Shown: positions 32,176 through 40,507, numbered from the stretch's first letter. The stretch: 64,000 bases of DNA from Azospirillum baldaniorum (GCF_003119195.2 NZ_CP022253.1:1320001-1384000); one strand, 5' to 3'. Made by a program: numbers and translations. The notes: generated by a model from the letters alone, not told the origin.

Positions 32176-34827
32176 ATGAGCAACCCGAAGCGTTCGATCC
32201 GGTCTGCGGCCTTGGCCGCGGCGATGCTCGCCGTGACTGCCGGCCACGCGTCCTTCTGGTCCTGGCGCAACGCGCCCACTCCTGTGGACGCCGTGCCGGG
32301 TCGCATCGAATCCGTCTCCTACTCCCCGTCGGGCCGCAGCTACGACCCGAACCACCAGCCGGTGGTCGATGCGGTGGAACTGGACCGCGACATGACCGCC
32401 ATCGCCGGCTTCGCCGACGGTGTGCGCACCTATTCCACGCTGGGCTCCCAGGGCGACGTCCCGGCCATCGCCGCCAAGCATGGCCTGGACGTCACGCTGG
32501 GCGTCTGGCTGAGCGACGACAAGGCCCGCAACGAGCGCGAGGTCGCCCGCGCCATCGTGCTGTCCCGCACCGTGCGCGGCATCGAGCGCGTGGTGGTCGG
32601 CAACGAGACGCTGCTGCGCGCCGAACTGACCGACGCGGAGCTGGCCTCCTACATCCGCCGCGTCCGCGCCGGCGTGCCGAAGCACATCAAGGTCGGCACC
32701 GCCGACGTGTGGTCGGAGATCGTCAAGGCCAAGGAGACCATCGCGGCGTCCGACTACATGGGCGTCCACGTCCTGCCCTACTGGGAAGGCGTCCCCGTGG
32801 AGAACGCGCTGACCTGGATCCGCGACCGGCTGGACACCGTGCGCAAGGCGCATCCGGGCAAGCCGCTGTTCGTCGGAGAGGTGGGCTGGCCGTCGGGCGG
32901 CGAGAACTTCCACGACGCCTACCCGACGCCGCAGGCCCAGGCCTTCGTCGTCCGCAACTTCGCCGCCGAGGCGGGGATGCTCGGCATCGACTACAACGTG
33001 GTCGAGGCGTTCGACGGCGTGTGGAAGTCCAGCATCGAAGGCTCGCCGGGCCCGACCTGGGGCGTGCTCGACGCCGACCGCGCGCCGAAATGGCCGCTGG
33101 CCGGCGACGTCCCGGCCCCCTGGGGCGACCGTGCGGGCGCCGCCGTGGCGCTGGCCCTCGGCCTCGCTTTGTCGGCCTTCGCCGCCTTCCGCCGCCGCAC
33201 CAACATGACCTACGCGCTGGCCGCGTCGGTGGGCGCCAACATCGTCGGCTTCGGCGTCGGCTCGGCCGTCGCCGGTGCCTACGCCGAATACTTCACCTTC
33301 GGTGCGGCGACCACCTGGGGCTCCGCCTTCCTGCTGGGCGCCCTGATGATGTCGGTGGCCTTCGCCGACCTGACCGAGGTGGCCCGCCGCCTGTTCACCG
33401 GCCGCGCCCCGGCCCTGCTGCCGCGGGTTCCCGCGGCGCCGGAGCACAAGCCGATGGTGTCGGTGCACATCGCCGCCTGCCGCGAGCAGCCGGACGTGCT
33501 GGCCGCCACGCTGACCTCACTGGCCCGTGTCGACTACCCGGACTACGAGGTCGTCGTCCTCATCAACAACACCGAGGATGAGGCGCTGGTCCGCCCGGTC
33601 GAGGAGCTGTGCGCCGAGCTGGGTCCGAAGTTCAAGTTCCACTGGTACAAGACGATCAGCGGCTTCAAGGCCGGCGCGCTGAACGCCGCGCTGCGCCACA
33701 CCGACCCGCGCGCCGAGATCGTCGCCGTGCTCGACGCCGACTACACGGTGGAGCCGGACTGGCTGAACAAGCTGGCCCCGACCTTCGCCGACCCGCGCGT
33801 CGGCATCGTTCAGGCGCCGCAGGAGCACCGCGACGGCCATGAGACGCCGCTGAAGGCCGCCATGACCGCCGAGTACCGCCCCTTCTTCGACGTCGGCATG
33901 CAGGAGGGTCTGACCTCCCAGGCCTTCGTCTGCCACGGCACGATGATCATGCTGCGCCGCTCCGCCATGGAGCAGGTCGGCGGCTGGTCGGAGGAGGGCA
34001 TCTGCGAGGACACCGAGCTGGGCATCCGCATCCTGTCGGCCGGCTACCGCGCCGCCTACACCGACGAGCGGCTGGGCCAGGGCCTCGCCCCCGACAACTT
34101 CATGCAGTTCCGCAAGCAGCGCGACCGCTGGGTCTTCGGCTCCACCCAGATCCTGCGCGCCCACTGGCGGAAGTTCCTGCCCGGCGCCACGGAGCTGACG
34201 GTCGGCCAGAAGATCGGCTACCTGACCAACTGGGCGCGCTGGTGGTCCGACGCGGTGGGTGTGCTGGCCGCCGGCGCGGCGGTCACCTGGACCTTCGCGT
34301 CGCTGGTTCTGCCGCTGCACCTGCCGCCGGTGCAGGCCACCGCCGCGGTGTTGGGCGCCCTGGTCCTGCGCGCCGGGTCGAGCCTGCTGGCCTCGCGCTA
34401 CGCCTCCGGCAACTCGTGGAAGGAGAGCTTCGGGGCCTGTGCCGTGGGCATGGCGCTGTCCACCACGGTGGCGCTGGCCGCTCTGCGCGGCGTGGTCCGC
34501 AAGCGCGATGCCTTCCGCGTCACCGCCAAGGGCGGCAAGCGGACCCAGGGCGCCTTCTGCGCCAAGCCGGAAGCCTGGCTGTCGGGTGCGCTGCTGGTCT
34601 CCGCGGTGACGGCGTGGTTCGCCAACCCGCTGGGCACCCTGTCGCTGGAGCTGTGGGCGATCCTGCTGACCGCGATGGCCGTGCCCAACCTGATGGCCGT
34701 GGGCCTCGCGATCGGCGACATGCTGCCCGCCGGCACCCCGCGCCCGGCGCCGCTGCCGGCCCCGCAGGGCGTGGTCCAGCCCGCCGCCACCCCGGCCAAG
34801 GCCGCCAACGAGCCGGTCGCCGCGTAA
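32176..34827 (+). CDS. Membrane beta-glucan synthase: GH17 domain fused to GT2 glycosyltransferase (NdvB-like)
   Basis: An 883-residue protein from ATG 32176. After an N-terminal signal anchor, residues 40-310 form a GH17 glucanosyl-hydrolase-like domain with both catalytic glutamates in family context (E144 in VVGNETLL, E235 in FVGEVGWPSGG). Three membrane segments follow (about 320-400). The cytoplasmic GT2 domain (about 425-665) has DAD at 520-522, ED at 611-612 and QRDRW at 648-652, the processive-synthase motifs. Further membrane helices occupy about 690-850. Bradyrhizobium NdvB, which makes cyclic beta-1,3/1,6-glucan, has related architecture. The GH17 part may cyclise or branch the product. 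Ends at a strong terminator. Confidence 0.88.
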   Translation: MSNPKRSIRSAALAAAMLAVTAGHASFWSWRNAPTPVDAVPGRIESVSYSPSGRSYDPNHQPVVDAVELDRDMTAIAGFADGVRTYSTLGSQGDVPAIAAKHGLDVTLGVWLSDDKARNEREVARAIVLSRTVRGIERVVVGNETLLRAELTDAELASYIRRVRAGVPKHIKVGTADVWSEIVKAKETIAASDYMGVHVLPYWEGVPVENALTWIRDRLDTVRKAHPGKPLFVGEVGWPSGGENFHDAYPTPQAQAFVVRNFAAEAGMLGIDYNVVEAFDGVWKSSIEGSPGPTWGVLDADRAPKWPLAGDVPAPWGDRAGAAVALALGLALSAFAAFRRRTNMTYALAASVGANIVGFGVGSAVAGAYAEYFTFGAATTWGSAFLLGALMMSVAFADLTEVARRLFTGRAPALLPRVPAAPEHKPMVSVHIAACREQPDVLAATLTSLARVDYPDYEVVVLINNTEDEALVRPVEELCAELGPKFKFHWYKTISGFKAGALNAALRHTDPRAEIVAVLDADYTVEPDWLNKLAPTFADPRVGIVQAPQEHRDGHETPLKAAMTAEYRPFFDVGMQEGLTSQAFVCHGTMIMLRRSAMEQVGGWSEEGICEDTELGIRILSAGYRAAYTDERLGQGLAPDNFMQFRKQRDRWVFGSTQILRAHWRKFLPGATELTVGQKIGYLTNWARWWSDAVGVLAAGAAVTWTFASLVLPLHLPPVQATAAVLGALVLRAGSSLLASRYASGNSWKESFGACAVGMALSTTVALAALRGVVRKRDAFRVTAKGGKRTQGAFCAKPEAWLSGALLVSAVTAWFANPLGTLSLELWAILLTAMAVPNLMAVGLAIGDMLPAGTPRPAPLPAPQGVVQPAATPAKAANEPVAA

Positions 34828-34849
34828 CTTCGTAACTGTGAACGGAGAA

Positions 34850-34880
34850 AGCCCCCTTGCCGTCGGCAAGGGGGCTTTTT
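34850..34880 (+). terminator. Rho-independent terminator after the glucan synthase gene
   Basis: An 11-base perfect stem (GCCCCCTTGCC/GGCAAGGGGGC, plus an A-T pair) with loop GTC is followed by TTTTT, 24 bases after the stop codon. The opposite-strand gene ends 18 bases beyond it, and AAA on the 5' side could give weak bidirectional function. Confidence 0.92.
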
Positions 34881-34898
34881 CATGCCTGGGGAGGGGGC

Positions 34899-35762
34899 TC
34901 AGCGCTTGCCCTTCTTCCCCTGGATGCTGGTGATCTGCTGTGAGGCAAAGTTGCCCTGGCCCATGGCGGCGTTGAAGGCGGTGCCGACGTTGTTGAACTG
35001 GATGCCGCCGCTGGCCAGGGCCGCGGGCAGATGCGGCAGCGGGCCGAAGTTGCTCATCACCGGGTCAAAGAAGTTCTCGGGCGGCGGGCCGCCGTTTCCG
35101 GTGGTCACGCCCGGCTGGGGCTTCGGGGCCGGAGCCTTGACCGGCGCCGGGGGTGAGGCCTGCACCGGAGCGGCGGCCTGGACCGGGGAGACCGTTTGCC
35201 CCGAGGAGGTGGGCACGGCGGCCTGCTCTGAAACATTGCCCCCAGCGACACCGACACCAGCGACACCGCCCCCAGCGGACCCGTCACCACCCTGGATGAC
35301 GTACTGCTCGGTCACGTTGCTGTCGCCGAAGGACAGGGCCAGCGAGCTGTCGAAGTTGTTCACGATGAAGGGCGCGTCGATGAAGGTGAAGTTCGGCACG
35401 ATGGGCTCCGGCGGCGGCTGGCGGCTGGCGGCCAGCGCCTGACCCTTGTTGAAGCCGCCCAGGAAGCCGGCGTCGCCGCGGATCTTCGCGATGGCCTGCT
35501 GGTGGGTGGCCTGACGGCTGACGTTGGGGTTGGTCACCGTCGCCCCCGGAGGCGCGCCGCGCCGGGTGGCGTTGACGAAGACGGGCTGGCGCGGCAGCAG
35601 CGGCGGCATCCCCATGCCCATGCCCATCGACATGCCGACCGCCGCGCCCAGCTGCGGGTTGACGGAGAAGCCGCCGGCATCCTGGGCGGCGGCGGTTCCG
35701 CCCAGCAGCGCCAGGGCGGCGAGGCCGGACAGCAGCGGCGCGAAGCGGCGGATGCGGATCAT
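34899..35762 (-). CDS. Exported protein with curlin-like repeat units and proline-rich linker
   Basis: A 287-residue protein from ATG 35762 (AGAGGAG upstream), with a signal peptide of about 26 residues (cleavage near TAAAQ). A Met/Gly stretch (GMSMGMGMGMPP) follows. The middle has NNFDSSLALSFGDSNVTEQY and GVGVAGGNVSEQ, and the C-terminus has NNVGTAFNAAMGQGNFASQQ. These share the pattern N-N-x-x-x-x-x-N/A-x-x-x-G-x-x-N-x-x-x-Q and match the unit repeated three times in the gene at 36288. Such GxxNxA...Q repeats recall curlin fibre subunits. Third gene in a run of three small exported-protein genes. No enzyme motif. Confidence 0.7.
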   Translation of the reverse strand: MIRIRRFAPLLSGLAALALLGGTAAAQDAGGFSVNPQLGAAVGMSMGMGMGMPPLLPRQPVFVNATRRGAPPGATVTNPNVSRQATHQQAIAKIRGDAGFLGGFNKGQALAASRQPPPEPIVPNFTFIDAPFIVNNFDSSLALSFGDSNVTEQYVIQGGDGSAGGGVAGVGVAGGNVSEQAAVPTSSGQTVSPVQAAAPVQASPPAPVKAPAPKPQPGVTTGNGGPPPENFFDPVMSNFGPLPHLPAALASGGIQFNNVGTAFNAAMGQGNFASQQITSIQGKKGKR

Positions 35763-35849
35763 GGCAGGGCTCCTCTGTTCGGCGGTGTGCGCTGATCCTA
35801 GGGCGGCCGACCGGGGAGCCGCTGTGAGGCGGACCACAGCTGGGGCGCT

Positions 35850-36200
35850 TTACGCCTCTTCCTCAAAAGGGAAGTTCTTGCCGAAGGGGTGATCGGGCAT
35901 CGGGGCGGCCTGCGGGGGCATCGGCGGCATCGGCATCGGCTTGAGGTCCGGCTGCGACGGGCCGCGGCGGCAGGCGGTGTGGCCGTTGACGGTCTCGCAG
36001 GTCAGCGCGCCCGGCCCGGTCACGCAGGTCGTCCGGTCGTTGACCGTCTGGCACGACAGCGAGCCCGAGCCGCGGCTGCACACCGTCTTCCCGTTGACCG
36101 TCTGGCAGGCGAGGTTCTCGGCGGCGGCGGTGTGCGGGGTTCCGGCCAGGGCCAGGATGGCGGCGAGCGCACCGAAGACCGGCAGGGCGAAGCGGAGCAT
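35850..36200 (-). CDS. Small exported protein with three 18-residue paired-cysteine repeats
   Basis: A 116-residue protein with signal peptide (about residues 1-27) and a strong ribosome site (CTGGAGGACT). The mature region begins with three tandem repeats of period 18: LACQTVNGKTVCSRGSGS, LSCQTVNDRTTCVTGPGA and LTCETVNGHTACRRGPSQ. Each has two cysteines eight residues apart, so one disulfide hairpin per repeat is likely. The tail is Met/Pro-rich (MPMPPMPPQAAPMP) and ends FEEEA. I recognise no family. Middle gene of the three-gene exported repeat cluster, with 88-base gaps on each side. Confidence 0.75.
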   Translation of the reverse strand: MLRFALPVFGALAAILALAGTPHTAAAENLACQTVNGKTVCSRGSGSLSCQTVNDRTTCVTGPGALTCETVNGHTACRRGPSQPDLKPMPMPPMPPQAAPMPDHPFGKNFPFEEEA

Positions 36201-36287
36201 GGCGGCAGTCCTCCAGTGAGGAATCCGGAAAGGGGCGCCGCCTTGCGGATCGGCGGCGCCGGATGGGTGGATTGCTGAGCCTTCAGA

Positions 36288-36737
36288 CTATTGGGCCTTG
36301 AGACCAAACAGATTCTGCCCGGCGGCGTTGCCGATGCCGGCGGCGACGTTGGTCGTCACCCCGACGTTGGTGTCGAGCAGGCCGCCCTTGCCGAAGCCGA
36401 AGGTGACGCCGGTGACGTTCTGCTTCGCCTTGTTGCCGATGCCGGCGGCGACGTTGGTGGCGACGCCGACGTTGGTGTTCACCAGCGACCCGCCGGTGCC
36501 CTGCTGCATGGTGAAGACGTTCTGCTTGGCCTTGTTGCCGATCCCCGCCGCGAGGTTCGTCGCAACGCCGACGTTGGTGCTGGAGAGGGAAGGTGCCGCG
36601 GCGAAGGGGCTGCCGAAGCCCGGCTGCATCATCATCGGGTTGACCGGCATGCCGCCGGTCTTGAGGTCGTTGGCGAAGGCGTGGGGGGCGGCGAGCAGCG
36701 TGGTGGCGGCGACGGCGATCAGGGTCAGGCGGCGCAT
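36288..36737 (-). CDS. Exported protein with three tandem curlin-like repeats
   Basis: A 149-residue protein with signal peptide (residues 1-22, AFA before ND) and a strong ribosome site (CCGGAGGAG). After a Met/Pro-rich stretch come three near-identical 21-residue units: residues 54-74 (TNVGVATNLAAGIGNKAKQN), 88-108 and 123-143, with 34-35 residue period. The core GIGNxAxQN resembles the GxxNxAxxxQ motif of curlin subunits, though the final spacing is two residues shorter. Predicted role: self-assembling surface fibre or matrix protein. First gene of the cluster. No secretion or nucleator gene of the Csg type is in the window. Confidence 0.75.
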   Translation of the reverse strand: MRRLTLIAVAATTLLAAPHAFANDLKTGGMPVNPMMMQPGFGSPFAAAPSLSSTNVGVATNLAAGIGNKAKQNVFTMQQGTGGSLVNTNVGVATNVAAGIGNKAKQNVTGVTFGFGKGGLLDTNVGVTTNVAAGIGNAAGQNLFGLKAQ

Positions 36738-36870
36738 GGGCTGGGTCTCCTCCGGGGTGTGGGGCCATGTGTGGCTCGATGTCCGTGGAGGAGAGGGTAG
36801 GCGGATGCCGTCCCCGCCGCTGTGGCCTGGGCCACAGTCGGAGGGTGATTCGGGCGGTTTGTGGGAAGTC

Positions 36871-36976
36871 TTGCCCCCTCCCTAACCCTCCCCCGCTTCG
36901 CAGGGGAGGGGATTGCCGCCGCTTCGCAAAAATCTCCCGCCCCTGCGATAGCGGGGGAGGGCCGGGGAGGGGGCAA
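36871..36976. repeat. Intergenic inverted-repeat element, family A copy 2
   Basis: Arms TTGCCCCCTCCC and GGGAGGGGGCAA bound a 106-base element, with internal CCCTCCCCCGCTTCGCAGGGG and CCCGCCCCTGCGATAGCGGGG-type hairpins (described in part). Located between the exported repeat cluster and the topB stop. Confidence 0.85.
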
Positions 36977-36984
36977 GCCGACGC

Positions 36985-39216
36985 TCAGCGCGCGTGCTGG
37001 TCCAGGAACTGGCGGCAGGAATCGAAGTCCTGGAGCACCGTGTCCGACAGCTCGACGCCCTTGCGGTCGGCAAGGCTGCGGGCGAAGGCGACCATCTTGT
37101 CGGTCGGGGCCTTGCGCCGCGCGCCGATCGACGGTGCGGCAGGGGATGGCGGGACAGCGTCGGCCACAGGACCGATCGAACCCGGAACCTCCGGCGCGGC
37201 CTTCGCCTTGCGGCTGCGCCGGGGCGTCTTCGGCGCTTCGCCGTCCACACCGACGGCAGCGGCCGCCGCCTTGCGCGTGCGTGGCCGCGGTGGCGCTCCG
37301 GCAGCGCGCGGGCTCGTGGAGCGACGGCGCCCCGCGCCCCGCCCGGCGCGGATCGGGCCGCCGCGCACGCCGAGGTCCACCGCCGACCCTTGGTTGCCGA
37401 CCAGAACGCCGATCAGCCGCTCGGCCTCGTCGGCAATGCCGTCGATGACGCTGCGGAAATCGGCGCGTCCGACCACCACCTCGTCCAGCCGCATTTCCCA
37501 CAGGGCGGTGGTGCCGGGATCGACCAGCGTGGGGGCGGCGCCGCGCAGAGTCTCGAACAGCTGCAGCCCGGCGGGGGTGGGGACCAGCCACTTGCCGTCG
37601 GCGCCCAGCAGATTCTGCCGCCGCAGGCCCTTGATGATCTCGGCGCGGGTGGCCGGGGTGCCGATGCCCTTGGCCTCCTTCAGCCGGTCGCGCAGCGCCA
37701 GGTCCTCGACGAAGCGCCAAGCGTTCTGCATGGCGTCGACCAGAGTGCCTTCGTTGTAGCGCGGCGGTGCCTGGGTCCGCTTGGCCTCCACCCGCGGTTC
37801 GGACAGGCGGGCCGGCTCACCGTCGGTCAGCGGGGGCAGGGTCTGCTCTTCCTCCTTCTCGTCGGGCTTGCCGTCCGTCTCGGCGGAGCCGAAGGCCGCC
37901 TTCCAGCCGAGCTTCAGGGGGATGCGGCCGACCGCCCGGAAGACCACCGGCTTGCCCTCGACGGGCACGTTCATCAGGACGGTGGTCTGCCGGTACTCGT
38001 AGTCGGGCATGACGGCGGCGAGGTAGGAGCGGCAGATCAGCGCGTAGAGCCGCTTCTCGTCGTCGGTCAGGCGGTTCAACCGGCTTTCCAGATCGTCGAG
38101 CACGTTGACGTTGGGCACGATGGCGTGGTGCGACACGCCTTCCAGCGCCTTGTCGCAGAAATGGCCGGACTTGCCGCGGCGGATCACCGGGCGGGAAATG
38201 TCCAGATGGGCGAAGCCGCGCAGCCGGGTCAGCGCTCCGGCGATCGCCGGAACGTCGGCGATCTGGTTCTCCGACAGATACCGCGCCTCTGCGCGCGGGT
38301 AGGTGATGAGCTTCTTGCCCTCGCCGTCGTAAAGCTCCTGCGCGACCTCCAGCGTGCGGTCGGCGGTCCAGCCCCAGCGCTGGCCGCAGGTCTTCTGCAG
38401 AGCGGGCAGATCGTAGAGCTTCGGCGGAGCCTGCCGCCGGTCCTCCACCGTCACCGACAGGGGGCCGCCATGGCCGTCGGCGGCGCGGGCGATGGCCTCG
38501 GCGCGGGCGCGGTCCTTGATACGGTCCTTCGGCGGCGGGGCGTGGCGCATCAGGAAGGAGCCGCCCGCGGCGGTGGCCGTCGCCACGACCTCGAAATAAT
38601 CCTCGGGCTTGAAGTTGCGGATTTCCAGCTCGCGCAGGCAGACGATGGACAGGGTCGGCGTCTTCACCCGCCCGATGCCGATCACCCCGCGTGTCCCCGG
38701 CGCCAGCAGCGTCTTGGTCGCCGTGCGGGTCAGGGAGAGGTTGAAGATCTGGTCCGCCTGCTGGCGCGCCACCGCCGCCTCGTAGAGCGGGCGAAGCTCG
38801 TTGTTCGGCTTCAGCTTGGCAAAGGCGTCGCGGATCGTCTTGGGGTCCTGGGCGGTGAACAGGGCGCGCTGCACCCGCCCGCGGAAGCCCAGATGCTCCA
38901 GGATCTCCTGGCCGATCAACTGGCCCTCGCGGTCGCAGTCGGTGGCGAGGATGACCTGGTCGCAGCCCTTCAGCGCCGCTTTGATCGCCGCCAGCTTCGC
39001 CGTTTTGTTACCGCCGCTGTCCGGCTTGGTCGGGTAGAGTCCGTCCGGCTTCAGCAGGGTGGGCGACCAGCGCTTCCAGTCAGGATTGACCTCGTCCGGC
39101 TCGGCCAGCCGCAGCAGATGCCCCTCGGCCGGCAGGATGCGCCCGTAGCGATCCCCCAGCGCGGCGCGCAGGTCCTTTGCCTGACTGGATTTTTCCGTGA
39201 TGATGAGCGTGGCCAT
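36985..39216 (-). CDS. topB: DNA topoisomerase III
   Basis: A 743-residue type IA topoisomerase that relaxes and decatenates DNA. Toprim: TLIITEKSSQAKDLRAALG at the N-terminus and ATDCDREGQLIGQEIL (DxD/E). The active-site tyrosine is near residue 306 in LITYPRAEARYLSENQ, which fits the TopB type (RYLxE) rather than TopA. The C-terminus has a lysine-, arginine- and alanine-rich extension (about 630-690) and a short conserved end, with no zinc ribbons. ATG at 39216 (MATLIITEK) or 39225. It is divergent from the protease gene with only 21 bases between start codons. Confidence 0.93.
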   Translation of the reverse strand: MATLIITEKSSQAKDLRAALGDRYGRILPAEGHLLRLAEPDEVNPDWKRWSPTLLKPDGLYPTKPDSGGNKTAKLAAIKAALKGCDQVILATDCDREGQLIGQEILEHLGFRGRVQRALFTAQDPKTIRDAFAKLKPNNELRPLYEAAVARQQADQIFNLSLTRTATKTLLAPGTRGVIGIGRVKTPTLSIVCLRELEIRNFKPEDYFEVVATATAAGGSFLMRHAPPPKDRIKDRARAEAIARAADGHGGPLSVTVEDRRQAPPKLYDLPALQKTCGQRWGWTADRTLEVAQELYDGEGKKLITYPRAEARYLSENQIADVPAIAGALTRLRGFAHLDISRPVIRRGKSGHFCDKALEGVSHHAIVPNVNVLDDLESRLNRLTDDEKRLYALICRSYLAAVMPDYEYRQTTVLMNVPVEGKPVVFRAVGRIPLKLGWKAAFGSAETDGKPDEKEEEQTLPPLTDGEPARLSEPRVEAKRTQAPPRYNEGTLVDAMQNAWRFVEDLALRDRLKEAKGIGTPATRAEIIKGLRRQNLLGADGKWLVPTPAGLQLFETLRGAAPTLVDPGTTALWEMRLDEVVVGRADFRSVIDGIADEAERLIGVLVGNQGSAVDLGVRGGPIRAGRGAGRRRSTSPRAAGAPPRPRTRKAAAAAVGVDGEAPKTPRRSRKAKAAPEVPGSIGPVADAVPPSPAAPSIGARRKAPTDKMVAFARSLADRKGVELSDTVLQDFDSCRQFLDQHAR

Positions 39217-39237
39217 GACCGCCATGGTAAGACGAAC

Positions 39238-40047
39238 ATGAAAACGTATCAAGAACACTTGATGGCCATTCTGCACGGATTCCTGGTTGCCGTGCCGCTT
39301 TTCGTGGCCGCATTGCCGGCGGCGGCGCAGAATCCGCTGCTGCCGGGGATCGGGGCGCAGGACCGGCGGGTGGTGGTCGACGCCACGCACGCGCCGTGGA
39401 ACAGCCTGGTCAAGGTGCAGAGCAATCTCGGCGCCCGCTGCACCGGCGTGCTGGTGGCGCCGCGCCGGGTGGTCACCGCCGCCCATTGCCTGCTGAACCG
39501 GGCGCAGCGCTTCCTGCCGGCCTCCTCCCTGCACGTCCTGTTCGGCTATGAGCGCGGGGAGTACCGGCAGCACCGCGCCGTCGCCACTCTGGAGACCGGC
39601 GGCCCGTACGACAAGGAGCGGCGTCTCGACGGACTCGTCGGTGACTGGGCGGTGCTGACGCTGGACGGCGACGCGCCGGAGGGGATGCCGCCGCTGCCGC
39701 TTGCCCGAGTCCCGCCGGACGCCGGCACGCCGCTGATGCTGGGCGGCTACAGCCAGGACCGGGCGCATCTCGTCACTGCCGACACCGCCTGCGCGGCGCG
39801 CGGCATCAACGACACCGACCGCGGGCCGCTGCTGGTCCACGATTGCGACGGGACGCGCGGGGTGAGCGGGGCGGCGCTGCTGGTCCGGACGTCCAGCGGG
39901 GACGGGCGTGCGGACGGGGCGGGGGAGGGCTGGGCGGTGGCCGGCATCGCGGTGGCCGCGGTCAGCGGGCCCAATCCCCGCAACATCGCCGTGCCGAGCG
40001 CCGCTTTCGTGGCCGCGGTGGAGGGAAATACGCCTTCTTTGCGGTGA
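39238..40047 (+). CDS. Secreted trypsin-like serine protease
   Basis: A 269-residue S1-family protein from ATG 39238 (ATG 39262 is an alternative). Signal peptide to about residue 30 (AAAQ). Catalytic triad: H83 in VVTAAHCLL, D136 in VGDWAVLTL, S210 in GTRGVSGAALL. The usual GDSGGP is replaced by GVSGAA, which keeps the nucleophile and the oxyanion glycine. Cysteines at 68, 84, 185 and 203 suggest two disulfides. It probably acts in the periplasm or outside the cell. Short intergenic distance to topB means the two promoters overlap. Confidence 0.85.
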   Translation: MKTYQEHLMAILHGFLVAVPLFVAALPAAAQNPLLPGIGAQDRRVVVDATHAPWNSLVKVQSNLGARCTGVLVAPRRVVTAAHCLLNRAQRFLPASSLHVLFGYERGEYRQHRAVATLETGGPYDKERRLDGLVGDWAVLTLDGDAPEGMPPLPLARVPPDAGTPLMLGGYSQDRAHLVTADTACAARGINDTDRGPLLVHDCDGTRGVSGAALLVRTSSGDGRADGAGEGWAVAGIAVAAVSGPNPRNIAVPSAAFVAAVEGNTPSLR

Positions 40048-40159
40048 TGCACGGGCGCGGGGCAGCTTTGAGCGGTGGCGCCTCATTTTTTGCTAGGCCG
40101 TTGGACGTGAATCGCATAGACGTACGCGCGTTCAAGACCCCGTAACCGGAGCCGTACCG

Positions 40160-40507
40160 ATGTCGATCCAGCGCTTCCATTCCGGACCGCGCATGAGCCA
40201 GATGGTCATCCACAAGGACACGGTCTATCTGGCCGGCCAGGTGGCCAACGATCCGACTCCGGACGTGGAGACGCAGACCCGCCAGATCCTGGGCCAGATC
40301 GACGCCCTGCTGGCCGAGGGCGGCTCCGACAAGAGCAAGCTGCTGTCCGCCACCATCTATCTGACGGACATGTCCACCTTCGGCGCGATGAACAAGGCGT
40401 GGGAAGCCTGGGTCGATACGGCCAACCCGCCCGCCCGCGCCACCGTGGAAGCGAAGCTCGCCGCGCCGGAGTATCTCGTTGAAATTCAGGTGACGGCGGC
40501 CAAATAA
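40160..40507 (+). CDS. ridA: RidA/YjgF/YER057c/UK114-family protein
   Basis: A 115-residue trimeric family protein. RidA proper deaminates reactive enamine and imine intermediates from threonine and serine dehydratases. The catalytic-type arginine (R93 in PPARATVEAKL) and glutamate (E109 in YLVEIQ) are present, consistent with an active Rid protein. The form IYLTDMSTFGAMNKAWEAW resembles the Rid subgroup often called YoaB/RutC-like more than archetypal RidA. Monocistronic, with a hairpin downstream. Confidence 0.88.
   Translation: MSIQRFHSGPRMSQMVIHKDTVYLAGQVANDPTPDVETQTRQILGQIDALLAEGGSDKSKLLSATIYLTDMSTFGAMNKAWEAWVDTANPPARATVEAKLAAPEYLVEIQVTAAK

Noticed and set aside
36994..39237. Open frame on the plus strand preceding and continuous with the protease gene
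   Set aside because: It is antisense to topB and has no domain. Only the portion from ATG 39238, with signal peptide and catalytic triad, is credible.
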